The translations under genes and the position numbers were made by a program. Shown piece by piece: positions 7,089 to 14,376 of a stretch of DNA of 21,273 bases; within the stretch, counting starts at the first letter, position 1, and each line of letters opens with the position of its first letter. Source of the stretch: a virus; IMG/VR virus record IMGVR_UViG_3300036770_001316, positions 1-21,273 of that record; one strand, 5' to 3'. The notes beneath the pieces were generated by a model that saw only the letters and a program-made list of their open reading frames with translations, had not been told where the DNA came from and did not search any database.

Positions 7089-7288
7089 CGCCTCGCGGCC
7101 TCCTCTACGTACCGTCTATGCCACGGCCTCTCATCGACCGAGCCACCGTTCGCCGCGAGTGCGAGGTGGCGGTCGAACTCGGCGACCGTCATGTCGAGCG
7201 GGTTCCCGAGCCCTGGCGCGGATCGCGCGATGACATGAGCCTCGGCCAGCCAGTCGCGCGTCCATGCGCGCGCGGCCGGCGCGCTCAG
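7085..7288 (-). CDS. T portion of GT tail-assembly chaperone, read after -1 frameshift
   Basis: The second half of a lambda-like GT chaperone. The open frame extends 5' to 7336, but that part only mirrors the end of G and has no ribosome site or convincing start. The frame relation to G is exactly -1, and the slip heptamer GGGAAAC at 7294-7288 lies where the two frames meet. After slippage the next codon is CTG at 7288-7286, giving LSAPAARAWTRDWLAEAHVI and on to the stop at 7085. The fusion G-T product would be 129 + 67 = 196 residues. It binds the tape measure and recruits tail-tube subunits in lambda. The stop overlaps the tape-measure ATG (ATGA). Confidence 0.8.
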   Translation of the reverse strand: MSAPAARAWTRDWLAEAHVIARSAPGLGNPLDMTVAEFDRHLALAANGGSVDERPWHRRYVEEAARR

Positions 7289-7294
7289 TTTCCC
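7268..7294 (-). promoter_or_regulatory. programmed -1 ribosomal frameshift site: GGGAAAC plus hairpin
   Basis: In the G frame the codons are GCG GGA AAC TGA, so the heptamer G GGA AAC (7294-7288) is in the X XXY YYZ phase needed for tandem -1 slippage and directly abuts the stop. Three bases later GCGCGC-CGGCC-GCGCGC (7284-7268) can form a 6-bp GC stem, a likely stimulator. The -1 frame continues as the T ORF. The site class is established for siphovirus tail chaperones. The efficiency here is unknown. Confidence 0.85.
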
Positions 7295-7674
7295 GCGTTG
7301 TTCCCAGCGCGCCCCGCGACATCGACACCGAGGCATCGCGCGGCCAGAACTCCGACCTCGCCAGGCTCTAGCGCGCCGCCGATCGCCTCCGCGTCTTCCT
7401 TGCTGGATGCCATGCCGAGGACAAGCATCGCGCCCTCAAAGGTGAACGCCGCGACCACCACCGCCGAAACGCGCTCGGCTTCGAGCGCGGCTTCCGAAAT
7501 CATCTCGGCAAGTTCCTTGCCGGTCAGCCCCGCCGCCTTGCCAGCCTCGACGGCACGCGCGCGCGCCCGCTCGACGAGGATGTTGGAGAACTGGAGCCGC
7601 TGACGGACGGTCAGGGGCTTGAGCATCACCTGCCGCTCGTCGAGCGTCACAGGGAACGGGGCGGCTAGCTGCAT
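7285..7674 (-). CDS. tail-assembly chaperone G
   Basis: The 129-residue protein lies between tail tube and tape measure, the usual place of lambda gpG-like chaperones. It is mostly helical: VRQRLQFSNILVERARARAV, then LTGKELAEMISEAALEAERV, then a C-terminal acidic part. The stop TGA at 7287-7285 is immediately preceded by the frameshift heptamer. The start is ATG at 7674 with GGAGGA seven bases upstream, inside the end of the previous gene (10-base overlap). No sequence family is certain, so the identification rests on position, length, the -1 frameshift and the downstream T frame. Confidence 0.8.
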   Translation of the reverse strand: MQLAAPFPVTLDERQVMLKPLTVRQRLQFSNILVERARARAVEAGKAAGLTGKELAEMISEAALEAERVSAVVVAAFTFEGAMLVLGMASSKEDAEAIGGALEPGEVGVLAARCLGVDVAGRAGNNAGN

Positions 7675-7922
7675 TCGCGTATCCTCCGCATGAGTCTGTC
7701 GAAATGATCGTCCGCAGGAACATCGACGGTAGCGTCCGAAGCCCTGCGGATCGTAGCGTCAAGAACGTCCTTCGCGGCAACTCCCGACAGGTGGATAGAG
7801 ATACGCAGAACGTCTTCCTCTGGCATCGACCCAGGCGAAAAACGACGGCGCATCACACGCCCGTCCCGTAGGACCAGCGTCGACACCCAGTCGTCTCCAT
7901 TCGGCGCGAATACGTCGAGCAT
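7665..7922 (-). CDS. 85-residue small hypothetical protein
   Basis: The frame begins at ATG 7922, one base after the tail-tube stop (TGAGATG), and ends overlapping the G gene by 10 bases. The product starts MLDVFAPNGDDWVSTLVLRD, is followed by a basic stretch (GRVMRRRF) and a predicted helical C-terminus with DDHFDRLMRRIRE. No motif is recognised. The Shine-Dalgarno is weak, so expression probably depends on coupling to the tail-tube gene. It sits in the chaperone region and may assist tail assembly, which is only inferred. Confidence 0.6.
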   Translation of the reverse strand: MLDVFAPNGDDWVSTLVLRDGRVMRRRFSPGSMPEEDVLRISIHLSGVAAKDVLDATIRRASDATVDVPADDHFDRLMRRIRECS

Positions 7923-7923
7923 C

Positions 7924-8382
7924 TCAGATGAGCCAGGTCACCACGGGCGCGTTGCCGTCCGCGTTCTCGAAGTTGCACGACAGCGTGGCCTCGCCGGCCT
8001 TGTCGCTGTTAAAGGCGAAGTTGTTCATGACGACCTTCGACACGATCTTGGCCTCGTTCGTGGTCGACGCGGTCGAGCCCGCGAGCTTCAGCGTCAGCTC
8101 GACGACCTCGCTGGTGTTGTAGGTGCGCTGCTCGGACGAGAAGAAGCTCGTCGTGTTGGCAGATGCGGTGTTGTCGAGGCCCAGGACCGCGTTGAGCGAG
8201 CCCGTGACATCGAGCATACCGAGGCGCTTGCGGCGGCCCGTGTCTCCGAATGCCGTCAGGTCGACCGAGTTGCGGGTGAGCGTCGCCGCGTACGACCGCA
8301 CGCGGAAGATGGTCTGCGTGGTCGTGCCGGCCTTGAAGGTCGCGTCGCCGTCGTTTCCGATGAGGTAGTGGGTGACTGCCAT
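7924..8382 (-). CDS. major tail (tube) protein
   Basis: The 152-residue protein is beta-rich with few charged clusters: MAVTHYLIGNDGDATFKAG, then VRSYAATLTRNSVDLTAFGD, then LDVTGSLNAVLGLDNTASAN and a final VVTWLI. The TRNSVDLTAFGDTGRRK stretch is typical of siphovirus tail-tube proteins, which assemble as hexameric rings around the tape measure. It lies between the tail-terminator-like gene and the chaperone/tape-measure genes, with an AAGGA ribosome site before the ATG. It is shorter than lambda gpV but within the range for compact siphoviruses. Confidence 0.85.
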   Translation of the reverse strand: MAVTHYLIGNDGDATFKAGTTTQTIFRVRSYAATLTRNSVDLTAFGDTGRRKRLGMLDVTGSLNAVLGLDNTASANTTSFFSSEQRTYNTSEVVELTLKLAGSTASTTNEAKIVSKVVMNNFAFNSDKAGEATLSCNFENADGNAPVVTWLI

Positions 8383-8392
8383 GACTTTCCTT

Positions 8393-8791
8393 TCACGCCG
8401 TGCGGAACGCGACGGCCCTGTAGTTGTCGGTCATCGTCCAAGCATCATCCTCGTATGAGGGCGTGCCGACCGCCGTGCGGATGAAGACGACGCGATCGAA
8501 GCCAGTCGCCGCGAGCTGCGTGTCTAGTGCGGTCTTGAGCTGGCTGGACAGCGTGTGCATCGTCGTGCCGTCCGATGCCTTCTGGAAGAACTGGAACTCA
8601 AACTGCAGGTCGAATCGTTCGATGCCGCCGAAGAGTTGCGCCGTGTTTGCCGAGGCAACGCGATAAACGAGCAGCGGAAGCGCCACGTTCGCCGCCAGCT
8701 GATCTAGCCCGATGCGGCCGCCTAGCGTCGTGTTGATCGTGGAAGCCGCCAGGCGGGTCGCCAGCGCGTCCAAGATGGCTTTCTGGCTCAC
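8393..8791 (-). CDS. tail terminator / tail completion protein (DUF3168-like)
   Basis: The start is GTG at 8791, overlapping the preceding TGA (GTGA), with AGGAGG six bases upstream. An upstream ATG at 8827 inside the previous gene is rejected. The product is 132 residues: an N-terminal helix SQKAILDALATRLAASTINT, then GLDQLAANVALPLLVYRV, GIERFDLQFEFQFFQKASD and a helix HTLSSQLKTALD. This strand-helix arrangement fits DUF3168 proteins, which cap the tail tube and join it to the head. The position right before the tail-tube gene supports that. Confidence 0.8.
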   Translation of the reverse strand: MSQKAILDALATRLAASTINTTLGGRIGLDQLAANVALPLLVYRVASANTAQLFGGIERFDLQFEFQFFQKASDGTTMHTLSSQLKTALDTQLAATGFDRVVFIRTAVGTPSYEDDAWTMTDNYRAVAFRTA

Positions 8792-9300
8792 TTGCCACCT
8801 CCTGCCGGCGACTGCGGGCCGAACCAACGGCGGTACGCCACGCCGAAGATGCGTCCCACCTGCTTGCGGAATACGTCGACGGTCGGACGCAGGTACGGGC
8901 GCGCGCGCATCCGACGCGTTCCATACTCAAGCATCGGCGCGTACGTCACGCGGCTGCCGTAGTTGAGAATCGTCTTCGTGTCGGTCTGGTCGACGCGCGC
9001 GTAGCCATATTTCCATTGCCCGAGCTGGTCGGAGATGAACGACGCGCGCAGGCGGTTGGTGTTGACCGCCGGCGGGAAGCCGGCCGCGCTGGCACGGTGG
9101 AATCCCGCCGCGCGCAGGTTGCGAGCGCCGCGCCCGCGTCCGCGCGACACGCGGTAGATGCGTCCCGTGCCTGGCTGCGAGAGCTTCGTTCGGACCAGAC
9201 GGCCGAGCGCGAGGAACGAGACGTTCATGGCCTCCAGGTTCGCAGAGTCGAACGTGGCCTTGATCGCCTTCGGGTCGATGTTGACCTTCGCTTTTGCCAT
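8788..9300 (-). CDS. HK97 gp10-like head-tail joining protein
   Basis: The 170-residue basic protein has the gp10-family signature near its C-terminus: MLEYGTRRMRARPYLRPTVD. Members form the tail-completion or neck part between head and tail. The N-terminus is helical (MAKAKVNIDPKAIKATFDSA), and the centre is Arg/Gly-rich (GRIYRVSRGRGRGARNLR), consistent with nucleic-acid or neck contacts. The start shares one base with the preceding stop (TGATG). Confidence 0.8.
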   Translation of the reverse strand: MAKAKVNIDPKAIKATFDSANLEAMNVSFLALGRLVRTKLSQPGTGRIYRVSRGRGRGARNLRAAGFHRASAAGFPPAVNTNRLRASFISDQLGQWKYGYARVDQTDTKTILNYGSRVTYAPMLEYGTRRMRARPYLRPTVDVFRKQVGRIFGVAYRRWFGPQSPAGGGK

Positions 9301-9683
9301 CAGAGCGCCACCGTTGGCTCGACCTCAACGACATCGACGGCCGTCATGTTGAGATGGAGCGCCGCAAGGGTCCGTCCGATCTCGCCTGGATTGACCGCGC
9401 CCGTGACGCGCCACGCCGTCACGCTTCCCGATGTCCCGCTGTAGATTTCGTCCTCGATGCGGATATCGAGCGCGCCGTCGAAGTACGCGGTTCCCGTCGT
9501 TCGGCTCGACGCGCGGCCCTCAAAGACATCCTGCGTCTGTCCTGTCGGCTGCACGAAGCCGCGCGCGGTGATCGCCGCGGACGAGAAGGTACGGACGACC
9601 GTCCCGTCCGATGCCGTCGTGAGTGTCGGCCTGTAGACGTACAGGTCGATCCCGAAGCGCCCGACGAGGCTCGAAATGCTCAC
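9300..9683 (-). CDS. head closure / head-tail joining protein
   Basis: The 127-residue protein starts at GTG 9683, overlapping the adaptor stop (GTGA). Strand-rich sequence (GRFGIDLYVYRPTLTTASDG, VVRTFSSAAITARGFVQPTG) resembles the small beta-barrel head-closure proteins that plug the portal-adaptor channel. Placement between the gp6-like adaptor and the gp10-like gene is the standard order. The family match is by pattern, so the exact subfamily is uncertain. Confidence 0.75.
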   Translation of the reverse strand: MSISSLVGRFGIDLYVYRPTLTTASDGTVVRTFSSAAITARGFVQPTGQTQDVFEGRASSRTTGTAYFDGALDIRIEDEIYSGTSGSVTAWRVTGAVNPGEIGRTLAALHLNMTAVDVVEVEPTVAL

Positions 9684-10495
9684 CGGAGCCTCCGATAGCC
9701 GTCTAGCAGCGCGCGCGCCTCTCCGTCGATCTCAGCTGCCGCGCGCAGGCTGTACGAGTAGCCGCCTAGCGATTCGCTCTGCACCCCGAAATCTCGCTTG
9801 CGTCCGTGGTAGATGCGCTGCGCGATCATCATCACGGCCTGCTGAACGTCCAGCGGGACTTCCTCATAGCCGGCCGTGTAGTCGATGAGCATCGACCGCG
9901 GCAGGTCAAGTCCGCGCCCGTGGATGATGCCCGCATCTAGGTCCGCGATGTAGTCGGTGAATGAATCGGTCGGAGCCTCGAGATACGCCGTCGAGTTCTT
10001 GAGGTCGCGCCCGACCAGCTTGCGGATGTACTTCACCGGCACGTTCAACAGCGTTGCCGCAAGGAAGCCCGTGTGTGTGTTGATCGCGGCGACCAGCTCC
10101 GTCGTGACATCGTGCGATGCGAGCGAGATGTTGGTCGATGTCGCCTGCCCGTTTACGTCGATGCGGTACAGGTGGAGGTGCTGCCCGTTCATCGAGACGG
10201 ACACGAACGCGTCCGAGGCCACGGTCGAGTTGATCGACAGCACGGAGTCCCAGCCGACCCCGACGAACCGCACGACGGAGACGGGCGACTGGCGCAGCGC
10301 AAGCCGCGCCTGACCCGTCGTGTCGCGGATTTCGACGTAATCCTGCTGCACGAACTTGCGACCGCAGTAGGTCTGCGCGGCGATCGACGCTCGGTCGATC
10401 GTCTGCTGCAGGACGACATCGTCGGCCGCGGTCGTGATGCCCGCATAGACCTTGAAGTCTGAGAGCGAAACTAGGGTGTCTGCGCTGATCGCCAC
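9680..10495 (-). CDS. gp6-like head-tail connector (adaptor) protein
   Basis: The 271-residue protein starts at GTG 10495. AAGGAG lies five bases upstream, and the TAG of the previous gene shares one base (TAGTG). The N-terminus ADTLVSLSDFKVYAGITTAA followed by VLQQTIDRASIAAQTYCGRK is the helical gp6-type adaptor segment, and the C-terminus (PLDVQQAVMMIAQRIYHGRK, then SESLGGYSYSLR) is characteristic of adaptors that ring the portal. The middle third is extra beta sequence with an Asn/Gly-rich turn, so the protein is longer than the roughly 100-residue HK97 gp6. It overlaps the head-closure gene by four bases. Confidence 0.8.
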   Translation of the reverse strand: MAISADTLVSLSDFKVYAGITTAADDVVLQQTIDRASIAAQTYCGRKFVQQDYVEIRDTTGQARLALRQSPVSVVRFVGVGWDSVLSINSTVASDAFVSVSMNGQHLHLYRIDVNGQATSTNISLASHDVTTELVAAINTHTGFLAATLLNVPVKYIRKLVGRDLKNSTAYLEAPTDSFTDYIADLDAGIIHGRGLDLPRSMLIDYTAGYEEVPLDVQQAVMMIAQRIYHGRKRDFGVQSESLGGYSYSLRAAAEIDGEARALLDGYRRLR

Positions 10496-10716
10496 TAGGA
10501 CTCCTTGCGCCGTTTCATCGGCTTCACGGCGTTCTCAGGCGATTCCGCGAAGAGCGGCGCAGCCGGCGCGACCCGCTTCAGGTAGCCGCGGCGGATTAGA
10601 TCCTCGATGTTCGGCGCGTCCAGATGGACCGCCGTCCCTGGCCGAAGCTCCCGCCGCCCGTGGCGCGGGTCGGCCACGGCAAACGGCTTCAGCACGATCA
10701 GAAGGTCATCGTGCAT
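10495..10716 (-). CDS. 73-residue small hypothetical protein in head-tail module
   Basis: Begins at ATG 10716 (MHDDLLIVLKPFAVAD), chosen because GGGAGG lies five bases upstream. A longer frame from 10785 has no ribosome site and lies inside the upstream gene. The gene overlaps the glycosyltransferase stop by 19 bases and the adaptor GTG by one. The product is partly basic and shows HLDAPNIEDLIRRGYLKRV followed by a charged end. No motif is recognised. Short proteins of this kind are often found between capsid and connector genes in siphoviruses. Function unknown. Confidence 0.6.
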   Translation of the reverse strand: MHDDLLIVLKPFAVADPRHGRRELRPGTAVHLDAPNIEDLIRRGYLKRVAPAAPLFAESPENAVKPMKRRKES

Positions 10717-11753
10717 TTGGGCCTCCCCTCGTCGATGTAGGCGGGGTGATACTGGTGCATCGCCTCGAACGACTCGTCGGGCCATGAGACGACGAGCTGC
10801 AGGTGGCCGATCCTCACGCGCGGCGTGAGGCAGACGCGCCGGCCAGCCTCTCGCAGACGGTTCCAGAAGAAGATGTCGTCATCGGTGCGGCCCTTGCCCC
10901 AGCTGCCGTCCGCGTCGGGCTGACCCCAGAACAGCGGGCGCTTGATGCCCTCGAGCGCGCTGCATCGGATGAGCGTCAGGCCGAAATGACCGCTGTAGAT
11001 GTCAATCGCCTCGCAAAGCAGCCGTTCCTCGGACAGCGCGTCAATCAGCTTTCCGTCCGAGCCCATGATGCAGAACAGGCTGTTCGGCTTGTCGCGCTGG
11101 ATCTGCAACGGGCAGAGAACGTCGATGTCGGGATTCGACTCCATGATCTGCCAGAGCCGAACGATGTCGTTCGCGTCAAACACGCTGTCGTAGTCGACGG
11201 TCAGCGCGTACTTGTGGCCGTCGCGCGCGGTCTGCTCAAGCATCCGCTCGAGGCATTGGCCCCAGAACACGCCCGTCGACCGAACCGCGTCGATGCCCAG
11301 CTTGCTGCAGGATTCGTGCAGACATCCCATCGTCGTCGTCCACGCAACGCGCGGCAGCGACATGATGGCGAGGATGTCGTTCAGCGGCTTCGGCGGCTGC
11401 GTGCGCCAGTATTTGCGCGCGACGATGGAGATCGTCCCGTCCTTCTCCCAAGACGTTCCCGAAGCGGGACCGGCGGCACAGAAGCCAGCCGCGTCGAGAA
11501 GACGCAGCAGCTTCGCGCGGTTCCAGATCGACTTGAAGCGGCCTCCGTCGACGCAGGCTTTCTCCGCGCCAGGCGATCCGGCGCGGTAGAGCTCGACGGC
11601 GCGGTCAAAGTCCGGCACGGTGATGACGACTTCGCCGCCGTCCTCCGTCTCCGATGCAAGCTTGCGGAGGAACTCGACGGCATCCTCGGTCGTCATCTCG
11701 GCCACCGTCATGCCGAGGTCGCGGCGCTCTGGCAATCCACTCTCGTAGTTCAT
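10698..11753 (-). CDS. half-methyltransferase fused to GT-A glycosyltransferase
   Basis: The start is ATG at 11753 with AGGAG six bases upstream, giving 351 residues. Residues about 20-115 look like the C-terminal half of a class I SAM methyltransferase (GGEVVITVPDFDRAVELY, GRFKSIWNRAKLLRLLDAAG, TISIVARK), but the SAM-binding glycine motif is absent. From about 128 a GT-A-type glycosyltransferase follows: VAWTTTMGCLHESC, then KYALTVDYDSVFDANDIVRL with a DYD at 187-189 that fits the nucleotide-sugar/metal DxD, and a C-terminal WGKGRTDDDIFFWNRLREAG that resembles an acceptor-side acidic motif. A glycosylation role, perhaps of virion proteins or host surface sugars, is inferred. It sits just after the capsid terminator, in the head-tail module. 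Confidence 0.7.
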   Translation of the reverse strand: MNYESGLPERRDLGMTVAEMTTEDAVEFLRKLASETEDGGEVVITVPDFDRAVELYRAGSPGAEKACVDGGRFKSIWNRAKLLRLLDAAGFCAAGPASGTSWEKDGTISIVARKYWRTQPPKPLNDILAIMSLPRVAWTTTMGCLHESCSKLGIDAVRSTGVFWGQCLERMLEQTARDGHKYALTVDYDSVFDANDIVRLWQIMESNPDIDVLCPLQIQRDKPNSLFCIMGSDGKLIDALSEERLLCEAIDIYSGHFGLTLIRCSALEGIKRPLFWGQPDADGSWGKGRTDDDIFFWNRLREAGRRVCLTPRVRIGHLQLVVSWPDESFEAMHQYHPAYIDEGRPKCTMTF

Positions 11754-11784
11754 TGCTGTCTCCTGCGCGGATGGTAGCCAAAGA

Positions 11785-11817
11785 GAACAGGGCCGCACAC
11801 AAGGTGCGGCCCCGTTC
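11785..11817 (-). terminator. intrinsic terminator after decoration gene
   Basis: On the minus strand GAACGGGGCCGCAC pairs with GTGCGGCCCTGTTC across a CTTGT loop, a 14-bp stem with one G-T wobble, followed by TCTTT. It begins 20 bases after the TGA-side end of the decoration gene. The next ATG is 32 bases downstream. On the plus strand the hairpin is not followed by T residues, so it acts in the minus direction. No promoter is evident between it and the next gene, so it probably attenuates rather than ends the late transcript. Confidence 0.75.
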
Positions 11818-11837
11818 CACGCGAATGGGTCGTGCGA

Positions 11838-12239
11838 TCAGAGGTAGGCCACGTTGATCGTGCCTGCCTCGGTTGCCGTCGACGGCTGGTCGGCCGCGTC
11901 CGAAAGGACGGCGGTCAGGTTGATGCCGGCGGTGGCCGCGAGGCCAACGGTCGGCTTCAGATACCGCTTGCGGCCGCGGAGGTCGACGTTCCATGCCACC
12001 TTGGCGACCGAGGTCGCCGCGGAGGTCGTGACCTGCGAGAGTCCCGTGGTCACGGTCGTGAAGGTCGAGTTGTCGTCGGACTCCTCGAGGATCGTGTTCG
12101 CCGCGGTCGTGTGCAGGCCGTTGGTGATGGTCGCGCTTGCGACGATCTGGGCGTAGGAGAAACCACGCGTGTCGATCGAGGCGGTCAGCGTCGAAACGCC
12201 TGCGCCGTTGGCGACGATGAACTTGCTGATGGGCTTCAT
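11838..12239 (-). CDS. probable capsid decoration/head protein
   Basis: The 133-residue, beta-rich protein sits directly after the major capsid gene and before the terminator, the usual place of head decoration or stabilising proteins. Visible stretches are ISKFIVANGAGVSTLTASID, then TRGFSYAQIVASATITNG, LEESDDNSTFTTVTTG and RKRYLKPTVGL. Ser/Thr/Ala content is high and there are no cysteines. It has a GGAAGGAACC ribosome site. No defined family is recognised, so decoration is inferred from position and fold character. Another minor head protein is the main alternative. Confidence 0.6.
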   Translation of the reverse strand: MKPISKFIVANGAGVSTLTASIDTRGFSYAQIVASATITNGLHTTAANTILEESDDNSTFTTVTTGLSQVTTSAATSVAKVAWNVDLRGRKRYLKPTVGLAATAGINLTAVLSDAADQPSTATEAGTINVAYL

Positions 12240-12259
12240 GGGTGAGGTTCCTTCCTATC

Positions 12260-13630
12260 TCAGAGGGTCATCTTGATCATCGCGCCGGCGGCAGACGAGC
12301 TGCCGCAGTTGGCGCAGACGATGTCGAAGCGCTGGGTGCCGCGAATCACGCGCTCGTCCTGCTCGAACGCGTTCAGCGCCGAGTCGGAGAAAGCGATGGA
12401 GGTGGAGCGACGGTCGCCCAGGTAGACGGCCTGCGTCATGTCACCGACGTAGGCGTAGGTCGCGCCAGCGCCGCTCGGGGCCGCGGAGAGAACCTGGGTG
12501 AACTCGACGGGGTAGCCGAAGAATGACGGGCCGGTCACGCCGCGGATGAGCTCCGTGGTCGTCGCGCCGCCCGCGCCGTAGGCCAGGCGCTCAAAGACGC
12601 TGTGGTACACGGACTTGTTGCAGTAGAACTTGATGTTGTTCCGCTGCGCCGCCCAGCCAGGCAGCTTCGCAAGCGCCGCCGCGATCTCGGCAGCGGTCAC
12701 TCCGCTCGTAGCGGTCTGCGCGCCGTCGCTGATCTGGTAGGTCGCGTCAGCAAGCGTGGTCGAGAGGCCGACGATGCCGCCGTAGCCCGACGTGCCGTCG
12801 CCGTTGAAGCCCGCGTCGTCCTCCTTGAAGGCAAACGCGTAGGCGATCTCGCCGGCGATGTCGTCACCGATGTTGACCAGCGCGTCCTCAAGCAGTTCGC
12901 TCGTAACGGTCGTCAGGGCCATCAGCTTCTTGGCGACGAGGTTGACCTGGTCGATGGTCTGGGTCGACTCCGTGCCGGCCGCAGCCTCTCCGACGAAGTA
13001 GGCGGTGAGGCCCGCTGCTCGCTTCGGGATGCGAAGCGTGTCGCTCGCCATCGGCCAGACGCGGGCGTTGCGGCGAATCACGCCGTACTGCTCGCGGAGG
13101 GTCACCAGCTCGTTCTCGAACTCGTCGGGAACGAGGTAGCCGCCCTGCGAGTTCACGCCTTCCGTGTGGGCCTTGCGGATGACGAGCCCCTGCGAGGCGC
13201 AGAAGTCCGCGGACTTCTTGTGACCCATCGCGCCGAGGAACCACGCACCCATGCGGAACGCGGTTTCCTTGGACTTGAGGTGCTTGAGGCGGCCGTACTG
13301 ACGGGCGCTCTCCCAAGCCTTCGGCTCGGCGGTGACGGCGAACTTCGCGCCGCTCGGGTTCGCGCTGGCGAGAGCCGAGCGCACGCTCTTCTGGATCTGG
13401 TCTTCGGTCATTTCGGGCTCCTTGGCCGCGTCGGTTTCCATCTCAGGCTCTCCGGCGGCCGGCGCGATCGTGATGTCGATCGCCTCGGGGTCGACCGCCA
13501 GACCGTTCTCGTCCACGATCATGAAGCGATCGAGGATGAGCTTCTTCTGCGCGATCACGCCGGCCTCGCCCTTAAGGGCGGCGGCCTTGGTGAGATGCTC
13601 GCGCAGCTCGCTGGTGTTCATGGTCTTCAT
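12260..13630 (-). CDS. HK97-fold major capsid protein
   Basis: The 456-residue precursor begins MKTMNTSELREHLTKAAALK with GGAG six bases upstream. Residues 1 to about 150 are charged and helical, consistent with an N-terminal delta (scaffold) domain. The mature-like core starts around 155 with the familiar HK97 series NSQGGYLVPDEFENELVTLR, then VIRRNARVWPMASDTLRIPK and QVNLVAKKLMALTTVTSELL. A prohead protease gene lies upstream, so the delta domain is probably cleaved. The C-terminus has CANC, which is unusual but not diagnostic. The shell is formed by this protein around the packaged genome. Confidence 0.9.
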   Translation of the reverse strand: MKTMNTSELREHLTKAAALKGEAGVIAQKKLILDRFMIVDENGLAVDPEAIDITIAPAAGEPEMETDAAKEPEMTEDQIQKSVRSALASANPSGAKFAVTAEPKAWESARQYGRLKHLKSKETAFRMGAWFLGAMGHKKSADFCASQGLVIRKAHTEGVNSQGGYLVPDEFENELVTLREQYGVIRRNARVWPMASDTLRIPKRAAGLTAYFVGEAAAGTESTQTIDQVNLVAKKLMALTTVTSELLEDALVNIGDDIAGEIAYAFAFKEDDAGFNGDGTSGYGGIVGLSTTLADATYQISDGAQTATSGVTAAEIAAALAKLPGWAAQRNNIKFYCNKSVYHSVFERLAYGAGGATTTELIRGVTGPSFFGYPVEFTQVLSAAPSGAGATYAYVGDMTQAVYLGDRRSTSIAFSDSALNAFEQDERVIRGTQRFDIVCANCGSSSAAGAMIKMTL

Positions 13631-13701
13631 TTCGGACTCCGTTTCGTTCTATGGTCTGCCGTGAGGCGCGCTTTCAGGCGTTCCGTAGGCGCGCCGCGGA
13701 C

Positions 13702-14376
13702 TCACGACCAAAGCCGTCCACGCGCTCGAGCGATCTCGCGCGCGATGATGGCTTCTGCGTCAATCGGCTTGGCGGAAGCGGCGGATGAGTCCGCGCGCTT
13801 CACGGCGATCGGGACGACGATCGACACGCGACGCGGCGGCTCGATGCCGAAGAACCGCTTTGCCGCGACGGGGCTAACGATGCCCTTCTTGACCGCGGTG
13901 ATTAGCGCTTCGGGATTCGCCTGGAGCGGCGCAAGGCTGATCTCCAGCAGCTTCCAACGGCTGTAGACCGTGTGGACCCCGTCGCCGTACTTCTTGCGGT
14001 CGACCTCGCTGGCGCGGCGCGTGCCGCCTGGCTCCGAGGTGTAGCCGACCGACACGCCCTTGACGATCCCCTGCCCGACGAGCGCCGCGGCGACCTCTGG
14101 GAAGAACTCGCCCGAGTAGCCGTCAGGTCGCTTGGCGAAGATGAAGTCGGCCACGATGTCCTTTTCTCGGCGCTTGATCGAGGTCGCGCGCCCGACAGGC
14201 TTCTCGTAGTCGTGGTTCCAGAACAGGACGGGGTTCGTCTCAAACGTCGCGGAGTTCATGCCGCCAGGGATGAGGACTTCGCCGTCGCGGTCGATCGTCT
14301 CGGCCGTGATGATGGCGGTAAAGCCCTTTGCCGTCGAGCTGATGTCCGCGGCAAGCGCCTTCGTCTTCGTGGTCAT
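13702..14376 (-). CDS. HK97-type prohead protease
   Basis: The serine protease matures the procapsid. The start is ATG at 14376, which overlaps the portal-fusion stop (ATGA). The longer upstream frame is inside the portal gene. The 224-residue product has the family pattern: ITAETIDRDGEVLIPGGMN, H55 in FWNHDYEKPVGR, S109 in VKGVSVGYT, and the LLEISLAP strand (E145). A His-Ser pair with a nearby acid fits the catalytic site of the HK97 gp4 group. It lies between portal and capsid, the standard order, and about 70 bases before the capsid ATG. Confidence 0.9.
   Translation of the reverse strand: MTTKTKALAADISSTAKGFTAIITAETIDRDGEVLIPGGMNSATFETNPVLFWNHDYEKPVGRATSIKRREKDIVADFIFAKRPDGYSGEFFPEVAAALVGQGIVKGVSVGYTSEPGGTRRASEVDRKKYGDGVHTVYSRWKLLEISLAPLQANPEALITAVKKGIVSPVAAKRFFGIEPPRRVSIVVPIAVKRADSSAASAKPIDAEAIIAREIARARGRLWS

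Noticed and set aside
7436-7780. Minus-strand ORF of 114 residues overlapping the 85-residue gene and G
   Set aside because: Out-of-frame composition rich in Arg and Gly; both overlapping frames have better starts and context.
10803-11777. Plus-strand frame of 324 residues over the glycosyltransferase
   Set aside because: Antisense shadow of the glycosyltransferase gene; composition is Ala/Arg/Val-rich without motifs.
13631-13701. GGCGCGC...GCGCGCC inverted repeat between protease and capsid genes
   Set aside because: The 7-bp stem has a long loop and no T-run; in GC-rich sequence this is expected by chance.
12602-13966. Long plus-strand frame of 454 residues across the capsid and protease genes
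   Set aside because: It is the exact antisense of well-supported capsid and protease genes, has Arg/Glu/Val-rich shadow composition, and shows no ribosome site or family motif.
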